Below, piece by piece: positions 24,266 to 32,665 of a stretch of 64,000 nt of DNA. The stretch is from Dermatophilaceae bacterium Soc4.6 (GTDB lineage: Bacteria; Actinomycetota; Actinomycetes; Actinomycetales; Dermatophilaceae). The stretch covers positions 2,232,001-2,296,000 of the forward strand of contig JAZGVH010000002.1 in NCBI GenBank assembly GCA_039889245.1, in the 5' to 3' direction. Numbering within the stretch: the first letter of the stretch is position 1; each line of letters starts with the position of its first letter. Under the pieces are notes generated by a model. It ran no database searches, was not told the DNA's origin, and saw only the letters and a list, made by a program, of their open reading frames with translations. Position numbers and translations under genes: made by a program.

Positions 24266-25783
24266 GTGACGCTCGACGCCGTGGCCGCCCTGCGACCCTC
24301 ACGGCGGCAGGGCCCGCCCACCACCTGGCGGGTGGTCGGCACCGTCGCGGCTGCCGCCCTCGCCCTGGCGTCCTGGTTCTGCGCGGCCGTCCCCCAGGAG
24401 TTCTCACCCGTCGTCTGGCCGGGCGTCGTCCCCTGGCGACCGGAGGGCGGCTCCAACCTCGCCGCCTCGGTCGCGATCCTCGCGATGGGCACCCTCGTCT
24501 ACTGCTGGTGGGCGCTACGGGACGCGCCCGTGGGCCTGGGCTGGGCGCGTCGTACCGCCGCCTGCTGGTGCGGCCCGCTGCTGCTCAGCGCACCGCTCTA
24601 CAGCCGCGACCTCTACTCGTATGCCGCGCAGGGCCTCATGCTCCACTCGGGTCTCGACCCCTACACGCAGGGCGTGCGCGCGCTCGACTCGCCGTGGGTC
24701 GACGCCGTCGCGCGCACCTGGCTGGACACCCCCGCCCCCTACGGGCCGGTCTTCCTGGTGCTGACCCGCGTCGTGGCGGGCGTCGCCGGCGGCCACCTGC
24801 TGGTCGCGCTCGCGCTGCTGCGTCTGCTCGCCGTGCTCGCGGTCGTCGCCCTGGCCTGGGGCGTGCCCGCCGTCGCGCGCCGGCTCGGTGGTGACGAGCG
24901 CTCGCAGGTGCGGGCGCTGTGGCTGGGCGTGCTCACCCCGGTCGTGGGCGGGCACCTGGTCTCGGGCGCCCACAACGACGCGCTGATGGTGGCCGGCGTG
25001 GTCGCGGCCGTGGTCGTCGCCCTCGACCGGCAGTGGGCCGTCGCGATGCTGCTCGTCAGCCTGGCGGCTGCGGTCAAGGCCCCGGCCGCGGTGGTGGTGC
25101 CGTTCCTCGCCCTGCTGTGGGCGGGCGACGGCGGGCGGCTGCACGACTGGCGCCGTCTCGTGGCCCGGGCGCTGCTCGCGTCGGCGCTGACGGGGGCCGT
25201 CTTCGGCGGGCTGAGCCTCGCCACCGGTCTCGGCTTCCGATGGCTCGGCGCCCTCGGAGCCCCCGGCCAGGCGTCGAACTGGACGGCCGTCTCCACCGCC
25301 TGGGGCACCCTCGCCGGCTGGGTGGGCGGCGCCGACAGGGGCGCCAGCGTGACCTCGGGGGCGCGCACCGCCGCCTTCGCGCTGCTCGGCGTGCTGCTCG
25401 TGCTGCTGTGGCTCGACGCCGCCCGCCACGCCCACGACCCCCGCCTCGTGTGCCGCAACGCCGCCCTCGCCCTGCTGGCCGTCGCCCTGCTCTCACCGGC
25501 CTTCTACGCCTGGTACCTCCTGTGGGCGCTGCCGCTGCTGGCCGCCACCCTGCGGGACCGGCGGGCCCTCACCGGATTCGCCCTGCTGGCTGCCCTGCTC
25601 GCCTTCGCCGCTCTGCCCGGGGGTTACGGTCTGGCCTACTCGACGACGTCGGTGGGCGCGCCGGTCGTCGTCGTGACCAGCCTGGTCCTGGCCGGCCGGG
25701 GCGTGCAGCGGCTGCTGGCCTACCCGTGGCGGCGGCTGTTCACGATCGAGCCGGGGCCGAGCCTGCCCTCGACCAGCCGGTAA
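24266..25783 (+). CDS. Polyprenol-phosphate-mannose-dependent alpha-(1-6)-mannosyltransferase (MptA/MptB-like)
   Basis: A 505-residue, about 12-helix GT-C glycosyltransferase from GTG 24266, with AGGAGG 3-4 nt upstream. The catalytic loop after the first helices is LSAPLYSRDLYSYAAQGLML (acidic D-x-Y motif), followed by GLDPYTQGVRALDSPWVDAV and PAPYGPVFLVLTRVVAG. GHLVSGAHNDALMVAGVV is also typical of the MptA/MptB group. These enzymes extend the mannan core of lipomannan-like glycans using polyprenyl-phosphomannose at the membrane. The gene stands alone between a sulfotransferase and an aminotransferase. Confidence 0.85.
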   Translation: MTLDAVAALRPSRRQGPPTTWRVVGTVAAAALALASWFCAAVPQEFSPVVWPGVVPWRPEGGSNLAASVAILAMGTLVYCWWALRDAPVGLGWARRTAACWCGPLLLSAPLYSRDLYSYAAQGLMLHSGLDPYTQGVRALDSPWVDAVARTWLDTPAPYGPVFLVLTRVVAGVAGGHLLVALALLRLLAVLAVVALAWGVPAVARRLGGDERSQVRALWLGVLTPVVGGHLVSGAHNDALMVAGVVAAVVVALDRQWAVAMLLVSLAAAVKAPAAVVVPFLALLWAGDGGRLHDWRRLVARALLASALTGAVFGGLSLATGLGFRWLGALGAPGQASNWTAVSTAWGTLAGWVGGADRGASVTSGARTAAFALLGVLLVLLWLDAARHAHDPRLVCRNAALALLAVALLSPAFYAWYLLWALPLLAATLRDRRALTGFALLAALLAFAALPGGYGLAYSTTSVGAPVVVVTSLVLAGRGVQRLLAYPWRRLFTIEPGPSLPSTSR

Positions 25784-25825
25784 TACTGCGAGGCGAGCCC
25801 GCCAGTCGGATGACAGAGTGCTCTC

Positions 25826-27046
25826 ATGCGCGAGATCGTCCAGAGCAAGAAGCTGCAAGGCGTGCGGTACGACGTGCGCGGGCCGATCCTCGTCGAGGCG
25901 CAGCGGCTCGAGGCCGAGGGACACAAGATCCTCAAGCTCAACATCGGCAACACCGCGCCCTTCGGCTTCGAGGCCCCCGAGTCCATGGTCGCCGACATGG
26001 TGCGCCACCTGCCCGACTCGCAGGGCTACAGCGACAGCCGTGGCATCTACTCCGCGCGCACCGCGGTGGCGCAGTACTACCAGTCGCACGGGCTGACCGA
26101 CACGCTCGTGGACGACGTCTACATCGGCAACGGCGTCAGCGAGCTGATCTCGATGGTGCTGACCGCCTTCGTCGACGACGGCAACGAGATCCTCGTGCCG
26201 GCACCCGACTACCCGCTGTGGACGGGCGCCGTCACCCTCGCCGGGGGCACCCCGGTGCACTACCGCTGTGACGAGAGCAACGGCTGGGCGCCGGACCTCG
26301 ACGACCTCGAGGCCAAGATCACCCCGGCCACGCACGCGCTGGTCATCATCAACCCCAACAACCCGACCGGCGCGGTCTACTCCGACGAGATCGTGCGCGG
26401 CCTGGTCGACATCGCGCGACGGCACCGGCTGGTCGTCATGGCCGACGAGATCTACGAGAAGATCATCTTCGACGACTCGGTGCACCACCACGCCGCGACG
26501 TTCGCCGCCGACGATGTCCTGTGCCTGACCTTCTCGGGGCTGTCGAAGGCCTACCGCGTCTGCGGCTACCGCGCGGGATGGGTGATGGTCTCGGGCCCGA
26601 AGCACCTGGCGGCCGACTTCCTCGAGGGGATCACCCTGCTGGCCAACATGCGGATGTGCGCCAACGTGCCCGGCCAGCACGCGATCCAGACCGCGCTCGG
26701 TGGATACCAGTCGATCACCGAGCTGATCGTGCCCGGTGGCCGGTTCTACGAGCAGAGCAAGCTGGCCACGACGCTGCTCAACCAGATCCCCGGCGTGAGC
26801 TGTGTCGAGCCCAGGGGCGCGCTCTACTGCTTCCCGAGACTGGATCCTGCCGTCCACCACATCGTCGACGACGAGCGCTTCGTCATCGACCTGCTGCGCG
26901 CCAAGAAGCTGCTCGTCACCCACGGCACCGGCTTCAACTGGTTCGACCCCGACCACTTCCGGCTCGTGGCCCTGCCCGACGCCGACGTGCTCACCGAGGC
27001 CATCCACCGGATCGGTGACTTCCTGAGCACCTACTCGCAGGACTGA
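25826..27046 (+). CDS. alaA: PLP-dependent aminotransferase, AlaA-like (alanine transaminase)
   Basis: A 406-residue fold-type I aminotransferase. LKLNIGNTAPFGFEAPE is the N-terminal substrate-loop motif shared with AlaA/YfbQ. YIGNGVSELISMVLTAFVDD, ALVIINPNNPTGAVYSDEI, MADEIYEKIIFDD and FSGLSKAYRVCGYRAGWVM (PLP lysine in SGLSK) follow. The length and motifs fit the alanine transaminase that makes alanine from pyruvate and glutamate. It begins at ATG 25826, 42 bp after the mannosyltransferase gene, and may share its transcript. Confidence 0.88.
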   Translation: MREIVQSKKLQGVRYDVRGPILVEAQRLEAEGHKILKLNIGNTAPFGFEAPESMVADMVRHLPDSQGYSDSRGIYSARTAVAQYYQSHGLTDTLVDDVYIGNGVSELISMVLTAFVDDGNEILVPAPDYPLWTGAVTLAGGTPVHYRCDESNGWAPDLDDLEAKITPATHALVIINPNNPTGAVYSDEIVRGLVDIARRHRLVVMADEIYEKIIFDDSVHHHAATFAADDVLCLTFSGLSKAYRVCGYRAGWVMVSGPKHLAADFLEGITLLANMRMCANVPGQHAIQTALGGYQSITELIVPGGRFYEQSKLATTLLNQIPGVSCVEPRGALYCFPRLDPAVHHIVDDERFVIDLLRAKKLLVTHGTGFNWFDPDHFRLVALPDADVLTEAIHRIGDFLSTYSQD

Positions 27047-27064
27047 TCCGGCGCCCGGCGAGGC

Positions 27065-27919
27065 TCACGCCAGCGGGCGCAGCCCGTCGACGAGCGACGT
27101 GGTGGGTCGGCCGATGAGAGCGGCGAGCTGACCCGTCTGCCGGGCGAGGTCGCCGTGGTCGATGGCGGTGTCCACGCTCGCGACGAAGCCCGCCGTGCCC
27201 TCGTCGAGACCCGCCTGCTGCAGGGCCGCTACCTGCTCCTGCGCCGAGACCCGGGTGACGGTCACGGGCCGGCCGATCACCTCGGCGACGGCGGCGGCGA
27301 GCACCTCCTGCGGCCAGGCGTCGTCACCCGACAGCTCGTAGACGTCGTCGAGCTCAGCGACCGGGGTGGTGAGCACCACGGCAGCGGCCCGGGCGTAGTC
27401 GGCGCGCGAGGCACTGGCAACCAGCCCGGTCTGGGCGCTCGTCAGGACCGTGCCCGTCGCGGCCGCCGCGCCGAGCGTGGAGGCGTAGTTCTCGTGGTAC
27501 CACCCGTTGCGCAGCAGGGTGTGGGCCACGCCGGTCTGACGCAGGTGCTCCTCGGTGGCGACGTGCTCCGGCGCGAAGCCGATGGTGGAGGAGCCGGCGC
27601 CGAGCAGGCTGGTGTAGGCGATGTGCCCCACGCCGGCAGCGATCGCGGCGTCGACGACGACCGCGTGCTGGCGGGCCCGCTGGCCGATGGCGCTGCCCGA
27701 CACCAGCAGCAGCCGGTCGACCCCGGCGAGCGCCGCCTCCATCGCGGCGCCGTCGTCGTAGTCGGCGAGGCGCACGGTGACGCCGAGGTCAGCGAGGTCG
27801 GCGGCCTTGGTCGCGTCGCGAGCGACGGCGACGACCTCGGTGGCGGGCACCCGGGTCAGCAGCTCGTCGACGACGAGGCGGCCGAGCTGTCCGGTGGCGG
27901 CGGTGACGGCGATGGTCAT
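27065..27919 (-). CDS. NAD(P)H:quinone oxidoreductase, QorB/NmrA-like
   Basis: A 284-residue atypical short-chain dehydrogenase. The dinucleotide-binding motif is VTAATGQLGRLVVDELL (G-x-x-G-x-x-G form), followed by VRLADYDDGAAMEAAL, RLLLVSGSAIGQRARQHAV and HTLLRNGWYHENYAST. The pattern matches E. coli QorB (YtfG) and corynebacterial Qor2. The divergent HxlR gene and a shared intergenic dyad mirror the C. glutamicum qor2-qorR arrangement, in which the HxlR protein represses the reductase under non-oxidising conditions. Confidence 0.85.
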   Translation of the reverse strand: MTIAVTAATGQLGRLVVDELLTRVPATEVVAVARDATKAADLADLGVTVRLADYDDGAAMEAALAGVDRLLLVSGSAIGQRARQHAVVVDAAIAAGVGHIAYTSLLGAGSSTIGFAPEHVATEEHLRQTGVAHTLLRNGWYHENYASTLGAAAATGTVLTSAQTGLVASASRADYARAAAVVLTTPVAELDDVYELSGDDAWPQEVLAAAVAEVIGRPVTVTRVSAQEQVAALQQAGLDEGTAGFVASVDTAIDHGDLARQTGQLAALIGRPTTSLVDGLRPLA

Positions 27920-27962
27920 GGTGGACCTCTTTCAGGTAGGTGAACGGGCTGGGTCGGAACGA

Positions 27963-27981
27963 CACTAACTGAATGTTAGTG
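27963..27981. promoter_or_regulatory. Operator dyad between qorB-like and HxlR genes
   Basis: CACTAAC-TGAAT-GTTAGTG is a perfect 7-bp inverted repeat. A related half-site pair, CACTCAAGGTTAGCG, follows at 27984-27998. A third dyad, GCTTGG-AC-CCAAGC (28013-28026), lies nearer the HxlR start. Two tandem ACTnA/TTAG-type sites between divergent genes suit HxlR (QorR-like) binding. Confidence 0.7.
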
Positions 27982-28044
27982 CTCACTCAAGGTTAGCGCT
28001 ACCCGGCTGATAGCTTGGACCCAAGCAGACGACGAGGAGCCGTG

Positions 28045-28413
28045 ATGACCGCAGGAGTCGACCCGGCACCCGGCTACGACGTCTTCGCCACCCGCTGCCC
28101 CTCGCGGCAGACCCTCGAGACGGTCACCGGCCGATGGGGAGCGCTGACGCTGGCCGCCCTCGCCGACGGTCCGATGCGCTTCGGGGTGCTGCGCCGTCGG
28201 GTGGACGGCGTCAGCGAGAAGATGCTGTCGCAGACCCTCAAGCTGCTGGAGGCCGACGGCCTCGTCACCCGCACCGACCACGGCAGCGTCCCGCCACGGG
28301 TCGACTACGCGCTCACGAGCGCCGGCTCGGTCGTCGCCGTCGCCGTCATGCGGCTCGTCGACGCCGTGTATGCCGTGCAGCCGGCCGTGCAGCAGGCCCG
28401 CGACGCCACCTGA
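28045..28413 (+). CDS. HxlR-family (DUF24) redox-type regulator
   Basis: A 122-residue winged-helix regulator from ATG 28045, with AGGAG 5 nt upstream. The family start CPSRQTLETVTGRWGALTLA contains the N-terminal cysteine used for quinone or thiol sensing in QorR, YodB and HypR. RFGVLRRRVDGVSEKMLSQT and LKLLEADGLVTRTDHGSVPP are the DNA-binding helices and wing. It faces a quinone reductase gene, so it probably represses that gene and itself until its cysteine is oxidised. Confidence 0.88.
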   Translation: MTAGVDPAPGYDVFATRCPSRQTLETVTGRWGALTLAALADGPMRFGVLRRRVDGVSEKMLSQTLKLLEADGLVTRTDHGSVPPRVDYALTSAGSVVAVAVMRLVDAVYAVQPAVQQARDAT

Positions 28414-28424
28414 CGCAACAGGGC

Positions 28425-28739
28425 TCAGGGACCCGAGCTCCGGGTCACGAAGAGGACGACGCCGGCGATCACCGCCAGGATCGCGAGCGCGAGGAACACG
28501 GTGCCGATGATCCCCAGGATGCGGCCGACGACCGCGAGCCCCCGCGAGCCTGCTGGGATCTCGCCCGTCTCGACCTTGCGCAGTGCCCCGTTCGCGACGA
28601 CGATCGCCACCGGGCCGAGCAGCCACAGCCCGACGACCGAGAAGACCCCGAGGACGAAGGCGACGGTCGCCTGACCGCTCGACGCCGTGCTGGTCTGCGT
28701 GACGGCCGGCTGCCCGGGATCCGCCTCGAGGTCGCTCAC
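28425..28739 (-). CDS. DUF4190-type small membrane protein
   Basis: A 104-residue protein starting at GTG 28739 (VSDLEADPGQPAVTQTST). After a polar N-terminus it has the DUF4190 pattern: a hydrophobic segment (AFVLGVFSVVGLWLLGPVAI), a polar turn (NGALRKVETGEIPAGSRG), and a second hydrophobic segment (GRILGIIGTVFLALAILAVI). Function is unknown. The longer upstream frame crosses a strong hairpin and the MobA gene, and is not coding. It is convergent with the HxlR gene, 11 bp apart. Confidence 0.75.
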   Translation of the reverse strand: MSDLEADPGQPAVTQTSTASSGQATVAFVLGVFSVVGLWLLGPVAIVVANGALRKVETGEIPAGSRGLAVVGRILGIIGTVFLALAILAVIAGVVLFVTRSSGP

Positions 28740-28771
28740 CCGCACCACGCTAGCGCCGCCCGTGGTCCCAT

Positions 28772-28801
28772 GGGGCGGGGGAGCGCACGCTCCCCCGCCC
28801 C
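28772..28801. promoter_or_regulatory. Perfect 14-bp-stem hairpin in a divergent intergenic region
   Basis: GGGGCGGGGGAGCG pairs with CGCTCCCCCGCCCC across CA. It lies between the divergent DUF4190 and MobA-like genes, ending 20 bp before the TTG start of the latter. Terminator-like hairpins are unexpected between divergent genes, so a leader attenuator, protein site or terminator of an unseen transcript are all possible. Confidence 0.6.
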
Positions 28802-28821
28802 GGCACTGGAAGAGGCCCCCC

Positions 28822-29406
28822 TTGACCCTCACCGTCACCGCCCTCGTCGTCGCCGGTGGCGGCTCGACCCGCTTCGGGGCCGACAAGCTCGACCAGCCCC
28901 TCGGGGGCACGACGGTGCTCGGGCACCTGCTCGACTCGCTGCCTCCCGACTGGCCGGTCGTCGTCGTGGGCCCGACCCGCGAGGTCGCCCGCCCGGTCAC
29001 CTGGGTGCGCGAGGAGCGGCCCGACGGTGGCCCGCTCGCCGCGATCGACGCCGGGCTGGGCCACGTCGACACCGACCTCGTGGTCGTCCTCGGCGGCGAC
29101 ATGCCGTTCGCCGGGCCCGTGGCGCGGCGCCTCACCGAGACCCTCACCGAGGCGCTCTCCGACTCCGACGACTTCGGCGTCACGGCGACGACCGTACGCG
29201 GGCGCAGCCGGGGCGGCCACCCGCTGCTGACGGCCTACGTCACCGAGGTGGCTCGCACGGCCATGCCCCGGAGCCCGTATGCCGGCCGCGCCGGCGCGCT
29301 GCTCGAGGCCGTGCCCCACCTCGTGCTCAAGGTCGCCTCCGACGACCTGCTCGACGTCGACACCCCCGAGCAGCTGGAGGACGCCCGTCGTAGGTTGGAG
29401 GCATGA
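28822..29406 (+). CDS. MobA-like nucleotidyltransferase (molybdenum cofactor guanylyltransferase)
   Basis: A 194-residue NTP-transferase. The signature LVVAGGGSTRFGADKLDQPL holds the G-G-x-S-x-R-x-G-x-D-K motif. RPDGGPLAAIDAGL and VVVLGGDMPFAGPVARRL follow. This matches MobA or MobA-like NTP transferases, which attach GMP (or CMP in MocA) to molybdopterin. The first credible start is TTG 28822 with GGAAGAGG about 6 nt upstream. Its stop overlaps a quinone reductase gene by 4 bp. A molybdenum enzyme is encoded at 61-62.7 kb in this window. Confidence 0.8.
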   Translation: MTLTVTALVVAGGGSTRFGADKLDQPLGGTTVLGHLLDSLPPDWPVVVVGPTREVARPVTWVREERPDGGPLAAIDAGLGHVDTDLVVVLGGDMPFAGPVARRLTETLTEALSDSDDFGVTATTVRGRSRGGHPLLTAYVTEVARTAMPRSPYAGRAGALLEAVPHLVLKVASDDLLDVDTPEQLEDARRRLEA

Positions 29407-30383
29407 AGGCGATCACGATCCCGACCCCCGGCGGCCCCGACGCGCTCCAGCTGGCCGACGTGCCCGATGCGGTGGCTGGCGAGGGCGAGGTGCTGGTCGA
29501 CGTCGTCGCCGCCGGTGTCAACCGCGCCGATGTGCTGCAGCGGCAAGGGTTCTACGACCCGCCAGCCGGCACCTCGCCCTACCCGGGCCTCGAGGTGAGC
29601 GGCCGGGTGAGCGCCCTCGGCGGCGGCGACACGGGCGAGTGGCAGGTCGGTGACGAGGTCTGCGCCCTGCTCACCGGCGGAGGGTATGCCGCGAAGGTCG
29701 CCGTCCCCGCCGGGCAGCTGCTGCCCGTCCCCGTCGGGGTCGGGCTGGTCGAGGCCGCAGCGCTGCCCGAGGTCGTGGCGACGGTGTGGTCCAACGTCTT
29801 CATGACCGCCAACCTCCAGCCGGGACAGGTGTTCCTGGTCCACGGGGGGTCGTCGGGCATCGGCACGATGGCCATCCAGCTGGCCCGCGAGGTCGGCGCC
29901 CGGGTGGCCGTCACCGCCGGCTCGGCCGACAAGCTCGAGGCCTGTCGGGCCCTCGGCGCCGAGATCCTGGTCAACTACCGTGACGAGGACTTCGTCGCGC
30001 GGGTCAAGGACGCGACCGACGGCCACGGGGCCGACGTGGTGCTCGACATGGTCGGCGCGGCGTACCTCGCTCGCAACGTCGACGTGCTCGCCACCGCCGG
30101 ACGCCTCGTGGTCATCGGCCTGCAGGGCGGCGCGAAGGCCGAGCTCGACCTCGGCGCCCTGCTCACCAAGCGCGGCGCCGTCATCGCCACCACCCTCCGC
30201 GCCCGCCCCGCGGCCGAGAAGGCGACGATCATCGCCGCGGTGCGCGAGCACGTCTGGCCGCTGATCGCGGCAGGTCGGGTGACGCCCGTCATCCAGGGCA
30301 CGCACCCGCTCGCGGAGGCCGGGACGGCGCAGTCGCTCATGGAGGGCTCGACCCACATCGGCAAGATCCTGCTCACCGTCTGA
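29403..30383 (+). CDS. NAD(P)H:quinone oxidoreductase, zinc-independent MDR family (PIG3-like)
   Basis: A 326-residue medium-chain reductase. Features are GVNRADVLQRQGFYDPPAGT (quinone-reductase signature region), PYPGLEVSGRVSALG, the Rossmann motif FLVHGGSSGIGTMAIQLARE, and GADVVLDMVGAAYLARNVDV. The substrate-loop pattern Y-D-P-P-A-G-T fits the PIG3/QOR group. ATG 29403 overlaps the MobA-like stop by 4 bp, so the two are co-translated. It would reduce quinones or enones with NADPH. Confidence 0.9.
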   Translation: MKAITIPTPGGPDALQLADVPDAVAGEGEVLVDVVAAGVNRADVLQRQGFYDPPAGTSPYPGLEVSGRVSALGGGDTGEWQVGDEVCALLTGGGYAAKVAVPAGQLLPVPVGVGLVEAAALPEVVATVWSNVFMTANLQPGQVFLVHGGSSGIGTMAIQLAREVGARVAVTAGSADKLEACRALGAEILVNYRDEDFVARVKDATDGHGADVVLDMVGAAYLARNVDVLATAGRLVVIGLQGGAKAELDLGALLTKRGAVIATTLRARPAAEKATIIAAVREHVWPLIAAGRVTPVIQGTHPLAEAGTAQSLMEGSTHIGKILLTV

Positions 30384-30404
30384 CCCCTTGCCCCGGGCGA
30401 CACG

Positions 30405-30978
30405 ATGAGTGCGAGGGCAGACGCCGGGACCGTCTCCACTGATCCGGTTCTGGTCCTCGACGAGGTGACCCGGGTGCACGGTGAGGCGGCGACCCAGGTG
30501 CGGGCCCTCGACGGCGTCTGCCTCACCGTGCGCGCCGGCGGGCTCGTGGCCGTGATGGGTCCCAGCGGGTCGGGCACGTCGTCGCTGCTCAACCTCGCGG
30601 GGGGCTCGACCGCCCGACGAGCGGGAGCGTGCGCATCCACGGCACCGACGTCGGCAGCCTCAAGTCCGGCGACCTCGCCCGGCTGCGCCGACGGTCGCCT
30701 TCGACCCGGTGGGCCCGATCACCCCGGAGGTGCAGGGCTCCCTACAGGCTGCGCTCGACCGGCTGCTGCCGGGTGCGCGCATCGACGTCGAGCCCGGCTA
30801 CGACGGCGATGCGACGCTGAGGCTGGTGTCGCTCATCGCCTTCGGCGTGGTCGCCTTCCTCACCCTGGTCGCCACCCTCATCGCGACGGCGTCGTCGCAG
30901 GCCGAGAGCCAGGCCTTCTCCGGCACCCTCGCCGCGTGCAGCCGGCGCTCGCCCACCGTCACCCGCCGCCTCACCTGA
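30405..30978 (+). pseudogene. ABC exporter (LolD-type ATPase plus FtsX-type permease) internal-deletion relic
   Basis: The N-terminus is a LolD/MacB-type ATPase (VTRVHGEAATQVRALDGVCL), but the Walker A lysine is replaced: GPSGSGTSSLLNLAGG. The frame then shifts by one base near 30605; the next frame reads VRIHGTDVGSLKSGDLARLR, normal for this family. From about 30690 the sequence jumps to an FtsX-type permease C-terminal piece: VQGSLQAALDRLLPGARIDV, then a hydrophobic FGVVAFLTLVATLIATASSQ. So an ATPase start and a permease piece are joined by a large deletion. It is not functional. It lies just after the quinone reductase gene. Confidence 0.8.
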
Positions 30979-31226
30979 CCCGCGCGGGCTCGCCGCTCGG
31001 TGCCACGCCTAGGGAATGGTCCGATCTGACTATCGTCCGGTCGCTCGCACAACCGACAAGATGGAAGACGGCTGCCCGTGCGGTGCAGCCATGTCTGCCC
31101 CGCCCTGCCCCTGTGGCAGCCACGGAGCGGCAGGGGGAGCTCGCTCACCCTGCCGCTTCCGGGCACCCGCGCCGCCGTCACGACCACCCCGTTCCGCCCG
31201 TGGGGTCGTGCGGCAGGATGGTCGTC

Positions 31227-31829
31227 ATGAGCGATCAGGTCATCCCCGCTGCGTCCGGTGCCCCCGCTGCGTCCGGTGCCCCCGACGGGGACGGCGCCTC
31301 CGAGGGACGTGTCGTCGTCGTCACCCAGGACGGCATGGGCGTCGCCTCACCGGCGGGGGGTCGCGACGGTCCGGGCACCAACCCCGCCGACCTCGTCGAG
31401 CAGCCGGCGAAGGTCATGCGCATCGGCTCGATGATCAAGAACCTGCTCGACGAGGTCAAGGGTGCCCCGCTCGACGACGCCGGGCGCGCCCGCCTCGCCG
31501 ACATCCACGGCCGCTCGATCATGGAGCTCAAGTCGGGCCTGGCCCCCGAGCTCGTCGACGAGCTCGACCGGCTCGTGCTGCCCTTCGCGGGGCAGACCCC
31601 GTCGGACGCCGAGCTGCGCATCGCGCAGGCCCAGCTCGTCGGCTGGCTCGAGGGGCTCTTCCACGGCATCCAGACCGCCCTCTTCGCGCAGCAGATGGCG
31701 GCCCAGCAGCAGCTGCAGGGTATGCGGGCGCTGCCGCCGGGTCAGCCGCAGGCCGACGCCGCTGCGGAGTCACCTCCGGGTGCCAGCGGTCTCGGTGGGC
31801 ACCCCGGGCCGACGGGGCAGTACCTCTGA
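31227..31829 (+). CDS. bpa: Bacterial proteasome activator (Bpa/PafE)
   Basis: A 200-residue protein matching Bpa (Rv3780-like). A disordered Ala/Gly/Pro N-terminus is followed by the helical core DLVEQPAKVMRIGSMIKNLL, LADIHGRSIMELKSGLAPEL, VDELDRLVLPFAGQTPSDAE and QLVGWLEGLFHGIQTALFAQ. The extreme C-terminus is GQYL, the docking motif that opens the 20S proteasome gate independently of ATP. The open frame continues upstream into the ABC pseudogene by chance; ATG 31227 with AGGA upstream is the credible start. This indicates the organism has a proteasome. Confidence 0.93.
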   Translation: MSDQVIPAASGAPAASGAPDGDGASEGRVVVVTQDGMGVASPAGGRDGPGTNPADLVEQPAKVMRIGSMIKNLLDEVKGAPLDDAGRARLADIHGRSIMELKSGLAPELVDELDRLVLPFAGQTPSDAELRIAQAQLVGWLEGLFHGIQTALFAQQMAAQQQLQGMRALPPGQPQADAAAESPPGASGLGGHPGPTGQYL

Positions 31830-31850
31830 CCCGTTGCCGCTGACCAGCCG

Positions 31851-32597
31851 TCAGGAGGCGACCGGTGCCCCGGCCGCCAGCTCAGGCGCAGACGAGACCG
31901 CCGAGACCTCGTACGCCTCGATGAAGGCGCAGGCGATCTTGCGGTGACCGGGGTCGCCGGGGTGGAAGAAGTCGCCGGCCAGCTCGGTGAGGATCTTCGT
32001 GTCGACGGTGTGCGTCTCGACCGTGGCGAGCACGAGGTCGGGGAAGTCGGCGACGACCTCCCGCACGACCCGGGCGAGCTGCGCGGCGGCGTCGATCCGG
32101 CCACCCCACTGGAACTGCGGCACGTCACCCACGAGCGATCCCGGCGGCAGCTGGGAGCATACGAGCCGGAGGTCCCGGCGGAAGGCTTCCGGGTCGGTGC
32201 GCCCGGCGTCGTTGGCGCCGACGCAGAGGGTGACGAGCGTGGCGTCGGGGGGCAGCGGCAGCTGGGCTGCGATCAGGTCGGCGATCTTCGCGCCGTAGAC
32301 CGCCCGGTTGTCCACCCGCAGCGGGTGGCCGGTGCTCGCCTCGACGTGGCTGACGAAGCGTCCCAGCCACGAGGTGCTCGGACGGGACGAGCCGGTGCCC
32401 ACCGTCAGGGAGTCACCCAGGGTGACGAGGAGGGTCTCGCCGTGCTGAGCCCGTCGGGCCCAGTGCCGCCCCCACGGTCCCACCGACAGCCGCACCCGCA
32501 GGGCGCGCGCGACCACGACGGTCGGGGCGAGGACGGCGAGCGTCGCGAGCGCCCTGGATGCGGTGCGCGTCGCCGTGTGTGCCGGGCGGGTCGTCAT
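31851..32597 (-). CDS. SGNH/GDSL-family hydrolase
   Basis: A 248-residue esterase-like protein with an N-terminal hydrophobic stretch (ALATLAVLAPTVVVARALRV) that may anchor or export it. SGNH blocks are LLVTLGDSLTVGTGSS (block I, nucleophile Ser in G-D-S-L), LVTLCVGANDAGR (block III, G-x-N-D), and DFFHPGDPGHRKIACAFIEA (block V, Asp and His). The ATG at 32597 has no good ribosome site on its strand. It acts on an ester or acyl substrate that cannot be specified. It is co-oriented with the flavoprotein gene upstream, 68 bp away. Confidence 0.85.
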   Translation of the reverse strand: MTTRPAHTATRTASRALATLAVLAPTVVVARALRVRLSVGPWGRHWARRAQHGETLLVTLGDSLTVGTGSSRPSTSWLGRFVSHVEASTGHPLRVDNRAVYGAKIADLIAAQLPLPPDATLVTLCVGANDAGRTDPEAFRRDLRLVCSQLPPGSLVGDVPQFQWGGRIDAAAQLARVVREVVADFPDLVLATVETHTVDTKILTELAGDFFHPGDPGHRKIACAFIEAYEVSAVSSAPELAAGAPVAS

Positions 32598-32665
32598 GCA
32601 GGAGGTTCGGGGCCGACCGGCCCGTCGGATGCCCCCCGCCACTCCCCGGCCCACTTGACGGGGGG

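Noticed and set aside
31081-31226. Possible small ORF around the Cys-rich GCPCGAAMSAPPCPCGSHGA stretch before bpa
   Set aside because: The frame is a shadow with no ribosome site and does not match a family I recognise; it lies in the probable bpa promoter region.
30405-31829. One continuous frame from an ABC ATPase start to the proteasome activator
   Set aside because: The ATPase part changes frame near 30605 and the middle is low-complexity basic sequence; Bpa has its own ATG and ribosome site at 31227. A fusion protein is not supported.
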